From Typhlomys cinereus (taxonomy: Eukaryota; Chordata; Mammalia; Rodentia; Platacanthomyidae): a stretch of DNA of 64,000 nucleotides. The position numbers and the translations under genes are program-made. The notes below the pieces were generated by a model, which made no database searches, was not told where the DNA came from, and worked only from the letters and a program-made list of their open reading frames with translations. Within the stretch, counting starts at the first letter, position 1. Each line of letters begins with the position of its first letter. Location of the stretch: positions 2,632,618 through 2,696,617 of the forward strand of contig JALPQD010000232.1 of the NCBI GenBank assembly GCA_023101885.1. Direction: 5' to 3'. This document shows, in pieces, positions 60,542 through 64,000 of this stretch.

Positions 60542-61396
60542 CTAAGGAAATGGAGCATTTTTAAGATATTTGTTAGACATTTTAATTTCATCCCTGGTAA
60601 AGTTTCTTTGAAGTTCCAGGGCCCATTTTTTAATTGGGCCATTAGTTTCCTTGGTGTTTAGTTTTCTAAGTTCTTTGTGCACTCTGGACAGTAGAGCTCT
60701 ATCAGATATGTGATTAGTGAAGATTTTCTCCCATTCTGTGGGTTGCCTTTGAGCTCCTGTTACAATCTCTTTATCTGAACAGAAGCTCTTTAATTTTACA
60801 AGATCCCAACTGTTGAGAGTTGGTAGCAGTGACTGTGCCATTGGATGTCTGTTTAGGAACTGTTGGCCTAGCCCAATCAGCTCAAGGGAGTTCCCTATCC
60901 TTTCAACTATGGTTTTTATAGTCGCTGGCCTTATATCAAGGTCCTTGATCCATTTGGAATTAAGTCTTGTAAATGGTGACAAGTATGGGTCCAGCTTTAA
61001 TCTTCTGCATGTGGAGATCCAGTTTTCCCAGCACCATTTGTTGAAGATGCTGTTCTTTTTCCATTGGATTCTTTGGGCCCCTTTGTCAAAGACCAAATGG
61101 CTGTAATTTTGTGGGCTTATATCTAGGTCTTCAATCCTTATCCATTGATCTGTGTGTCTATTTTGGAGCCAGTACCAGGGTGTTTTTATAACTATGGATT
61201 TGTAGTATAGACTTAGGTTTGGTATGATAATACCTCCAGCAGTGTTTTTGTTACTCAGGATTGTCTTTGCTATCCTGGGTCTTTTGTGCCTCCATATGAA
61301 TTTTGAGATTGTTTGGTCAACTTCTTTAAAGAATTGCTTTGGGATTTTAATTGGTATAGCATTGAATTTGTATATTGCCTTTGGTAGGAAGGTCAT
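60542..61396 (-). pseudogene. L1 ORF2 remnant, post-RT and C-terminal region
   Basis: A 284-codon open frame: [34 protein letters not shown], the HTDQWIRIEDLDISPQNYS block and LLSRVHKELRKLNTKETNG. It is out of frame with the RT part upstream because of a 1-bp deletion near 61500 (one T fewer than in the copy at 35640). It ends early at a frameshift before the Cys-rich segment, which continues in another frame at 60150-60530 until the deletion junction. Confidence 0.93.
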
Positions 61397-61473
61397 TTTT
61401 ACGATGTTGATTCTGCCAATCCAGGAACATGGGAGGTCTTTCCACCTTCTGGTGTCTTCTGCAATTTCTTTCT

Positions 61474-61791
61474 TTAGGGTTTTAAAGTTTTCATTGTAAG
61501 GTCTTTTACCTCCTTGGTTAGCTTTATACCAAGGTATTTCATTTTTTTAGGGGCTATAGTGAATGGGATGATTTCTCTCAAGGCTTTTTCACTTCTTTCA
61601 TTCTGGGCATATACGAAGGCCTCTGATTTTTGCACATTTATTTTGTATCCTGCCACCCTGCTGAACTTTTCAATTAGTTTCAGGAGCTTCCTGGTGGAGT
61701 TTTTGGGAACACTCAGGTATAAGATCATGTCATCTGCAAATAGGGATAGCTTGACTTCTTCCTTGCCGATTTGAATCCCTCTTATGTCCAT
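61474..61791 (-). pseudogene. L1 ORF2 remnant with intact FADD catalytic motif
   Basis: A 105-codon frame beginning [19 protein letters not shown], with the reverse transcriptase catalytic box FADD at 61729-61740, then [16 protein letters not shown] and [14 protein letters not shown]. It lies in the same frame as the 411-codon segment upstream, separated by in-frame stops at 61792-61794, 61876-61878 and 62107-62109. The residues needed for polymerisation survive here, unlike in the other copies. Confidence 0.93.
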
Positions 61792-62106
61792 TTATTGTCT
61801 TATGGCTTCAGGTAAGACTTCAAGTTCAATATTGAATAGAAGTGGTGAGAGTGGACAGCCTTGTCTAATTCCTGATCAAAGTGGGAATGCTTCCAATTGT
61901 TCCCCATTGAGCATAATCCTTGCTGTGGGCTTGTTGTATACAGCTTTTATTATATTGATAAAGGTTCCTTCCATTCCTACTGTTTCTAGCATTTTGATCA
62001 TAAAAGGCTGTTGGATCTTGTCAAAGGCTTTTTCTGCATCTATCGAGAGTATCATGTGGTCTTGGACTTTGGACTGGTTTACATGATGAATTACATTTAT
62101 TGATTT

Positions 62107-63342
62107 TCATATGTTGAACCAACCTTTTGTGCCGGGGATGAAGCCTACTTGGTCCCCGTGAATAATCTTTTTAATATGTTTTTGAATCTGATTTGCTAAA
62201 ACTTTGTTGAGAATCTTTGCATCTGTGTTCATCAGAGAGATCGGCCTATGGTTTTCTTTTTTAAGTGAGTCTTTATTAGGTTTTGGTATTAAAACGATAT
62301 TAGCTTCATAGAAGGAATTTGGTAGTGTTCCTTTCTTTGCTCTTTGATGGAACAGTTTAAGGAGTACTGGCATTATTAACTCCTTAAATGTCTGGTAGAA
62401 CTCTATGCTGAATCCATCTGGTCCAGGACTTTTTTTGGTGGGAAGATTCAAGATTACTTCCTCAATTTCCTTATATGTTATAGGACTATTTAAATAATTC
62501 ACGACTTCCTGATTCAATTTAGGTAAGTTGTGTTTACTTAGAAATTCATCCATCTCTTTTGTGTTGTCAAACTTCACAGAGTATAAGTTTTTGAAATATG
62601 ATGTTATAATTCTCTGGATTTCTTGGGTATCAGTAGTGATAACTCCATGTTCATTTCTGATTTTGTTAATTTGGGTTTTCTCTCTCCTGCTTTTGGTTAA
62701 TTTAGCTAGGGATGTATCAATCTTATTGATTCTTTCAAAGAACCAGCTTTTTGACTGGTTGATTTTTTCTATCGTTTTCTTAATCTCGATTTCAGATATT
62801 TCTCCCCTTATTTTGCTAATCTCCTCTCTTCTACTACTTTTGGGATCAGATTGCTCTAGTGTCTCTAAAGCTTTAAGCTGCATTGTTAAGTTGTTTATTT
62901 CTGATGTTTCCATTTTTTTGATGTAAGCATTAAGAGCTATGAACTTACCTCTTAGAACAGCTTTCATTGTGTCCCAGAGATTTTGGTAAGTTGTATTTTC
63001 GTTATCATTCACTTTCAGGAAATCTTGAATATCCTTTTTAATGTCTTCCTGAATCCAGTTCTCATTCAGCATCATATTGTTAAGTTTCCAGGAGTTAGTG
63101 TATTTTCTCTTGTTTGATATGTTGTGGATGTCCAGCTTTAGGCTGTGGTGGTCTGATAGGGCACAGGTTAGAATTTCAACTTTCTTGTATATGTATAGAT
63201 TCGTTTTGTGGCCCAATATGTGATCTATTTTGGTGAAAGTTCCGTGTGCTGCTGAAGAAAATGTGTATTCTTTGGTGCGTGGGTGAAAAGTTTGATAGAG
63301 ATCTGTAAGATCCATTTCTTTCAGGGTTTGATCAAGTTTCAA
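62107..63342 (-). pseudogene. L1 ORF2 remnant, end of endonuclease to start of RT
   Basis: 411 codons. The N-terminal 80 residues are the end of the APE-type endonuclease (IDHILGHK, then the [12 protein letters not shown] segment with the SDH motif near 63145-63158). A charged, coil-prone linker follows, with [20 protein letters not shown], then the RT N-terminus with [52 protein letters not shown] and [14 protein letters not shown]. The frame stops at a TGA (62107-62109) just before the first catalytic aspartate region. A large intact stretch supports a young age. Confidence 0.94.
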
Positions 63343-63803
63343 AGTGTCTCTGTTAAGCTTTTGACCTGTTGATCTATCCTATGTTGAGAGGGCGGTGTGG
63401 AGGTCCCCAAGAATTATTGTTTGGGGGTTGATTTCTTGCTTTAGATGCTGTAGGGTTTTCTTAATGAATGTGGAGAGGCCCGTATTGGGTGCATATATGT
63501 TCAGTATTGTGAAGTCTTCCTGGTGAAATTATACCTGTGACTAAAATGTAGGATCCATCCGTGTCTCTTATAATTTCTTTGGTTTGAAGTCCATCTTTGT
63601 CTGGGATAACATAATGGCTACCCCTGCTGTTTTCTGCTTCCATTAGCTTGTAGAAAAAAAAATTGTTGACCTAGCCTTTTATTTTTTAGAGCGTGCCTGT
63701 CTTTTGTGGTGAGATGGGCTTCCTGCAGGCAGCAGATTGATTGGATTGTGATTTTTAAGCCAAATTTTAATCTGTGTCTCTTGATCGGTGAGTTAATTCA
63801 TTA
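63343..63803 (-). pseudogene. L1 ORF2 remnant, N-terminal endonuclease part, frameshifted
   Basis: Pieces of the endonuclease in more than one frame: SPIKRHRLKFGLK and CCLQEAHLTTKD near 63690-63790 (the usual ETH motif reads EAH), TKEIIRDTDGSYILVTGIIS in the 63461-63643 frame, and ILGDLHTALST followed by a stop near 63385-63420, where the usual GDLN motif reads GDLH. Two altered catalytic motifs plus frameshifts make it inactive. Confidence 0.85.
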
Positions 63804-63809
63804 AACATT

Positions 63810-64000
63810 AGTGTTCCCCTTAAGCATAAGATCACTACTATGGCTGTCAATCCCTTGCCTCCACGGGTCTCGGTGCCCTTAACAGATGCTAGACTTTATG
63901 AGGGCAACAGTGCACTGGACATTGCGCAGGGCATGCAAAGTCCCATTATGATTGCTTTGGCCCCAACTATTGTTGAGAATCTTGCAAATCATTGCTCCTC
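63810..64000 (-). mobile_element. Second L1, antisense, 3' UTR part only, leaves the window
   Basis: From GTGTTCCCCTTAAGCATA onwards the sequence is L1 3' UTR in antisense (CTGTCAATCCCTTGCCTCCA at 63844), co-linear with 59890-60075. Its own last 250 bp of 3' UTR and its tail are missing at the junction. The rest of the element, if present, lies beyond 64000. Confidence 0.9.

Larger units (their letters stand above)
59632..63805 (-). mobile_element. L1, antisense, 4.2 kb, truncated just inside ORF2
   Basis: The longest L1 here. From right to left (its own 5' to 3') it holds the endonuclease domain from close to its N-terminus, RT domain, C-terminal domain with an internal deletion, 3' UTR with C-rich polypyrimidine (59700-59790), and an (ATT)n/T-rich tail at 59632-59672. 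Against the copies at 23160 and 35544 it lacks about 0.6 kb joined near 60301 and about 50 bp near 60262. It is of the same young subfamily. ORF1 and the 5' UTR are absent, so it cannot be autonomous. Confidence 0.94.

Noticed and set aside
62528..62926. 132-codon hydrophobic + frame resembling a membrane protein
   Set aside because: It is the complement of the charged ORF2 linker of the L1 at 59632; antisense of Lys/Glu-rich coding gives Phe/Leu-rich shadows.

Overview
This is a mammalian, almost certainly rodent, intergenic window. It is AT-rich and I find no host exon, tRNA, rRNA, operon or CRISPR array. All long open frames are L1 (LINE-1) ORF2 remnants, antisense readings of L1, or translated microsatellites. 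The rodent call rests on B1 (7SL-derived) pieces, an ID-B1 fusion and B4/RSINE1-type SINEs. The most abundant SINE has a tRNA-like head, a body unlike mouse B2, and a tail with AATAAA plus a T-run, which is the T+ class of the B2 superfamily. Its body does not match mouse B2, B3 or B4 as I know them, so I infer a non-murid lineage. The Dip family of jerboas and relatives is the best guess, but this is inference from memory.

Layout. 1-10012: one old SINE, a long polypurine tract, a 256-bp L1 tail insertion at 6349, otherwise single-copy DNA. 10013-15340: two old L1s tail to tail, each carrying younger insertions. 15341-22823: mostly single-copy, with an ancient MIR, a young SINE, an L1 3' UTR fragment and two copies of an unnamed medium-copy repeat. 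22824-26222: a young SINE, a 2.75-kb L1 and an old SINE. 26223-35543: a dense mix of B1, ID-B1, B4, Dip-like SINEs, an LTR-like block and a solo ERV LTR. 35544-38129: a sense-strand L1 with perfect target-site duplications. 38130-50214: single-copy DNA with scattered SINEs. 50215-51700: an L1 with a 5' inversion. 51701-59631: mostly single-copy, with a direct repeat pair at 55075/55873 and an old SINE. 59632-64000: the largest L1 (4.2 kb, antisense, ORF2 endonuclease to 3' UTR), abutting a second L1 3' UTR that leaves the window.

No genes work together here. The window records retrotransposition in layers: old L1s, then old SINEs and B1/B4, then younger L1s and CpG-rich SINEs with intact duplications. 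Every L1 ORF2 is broken, so none looks autonomous. The most interesting points are the twin-priming scar whose two halves meet at the same L1 position, three L1 3' UTR breakpoints at one consensus position (two of them tail-only insertions with their own duplications), and the SINE family as a lineage marker. I did not find a new biochemical system.
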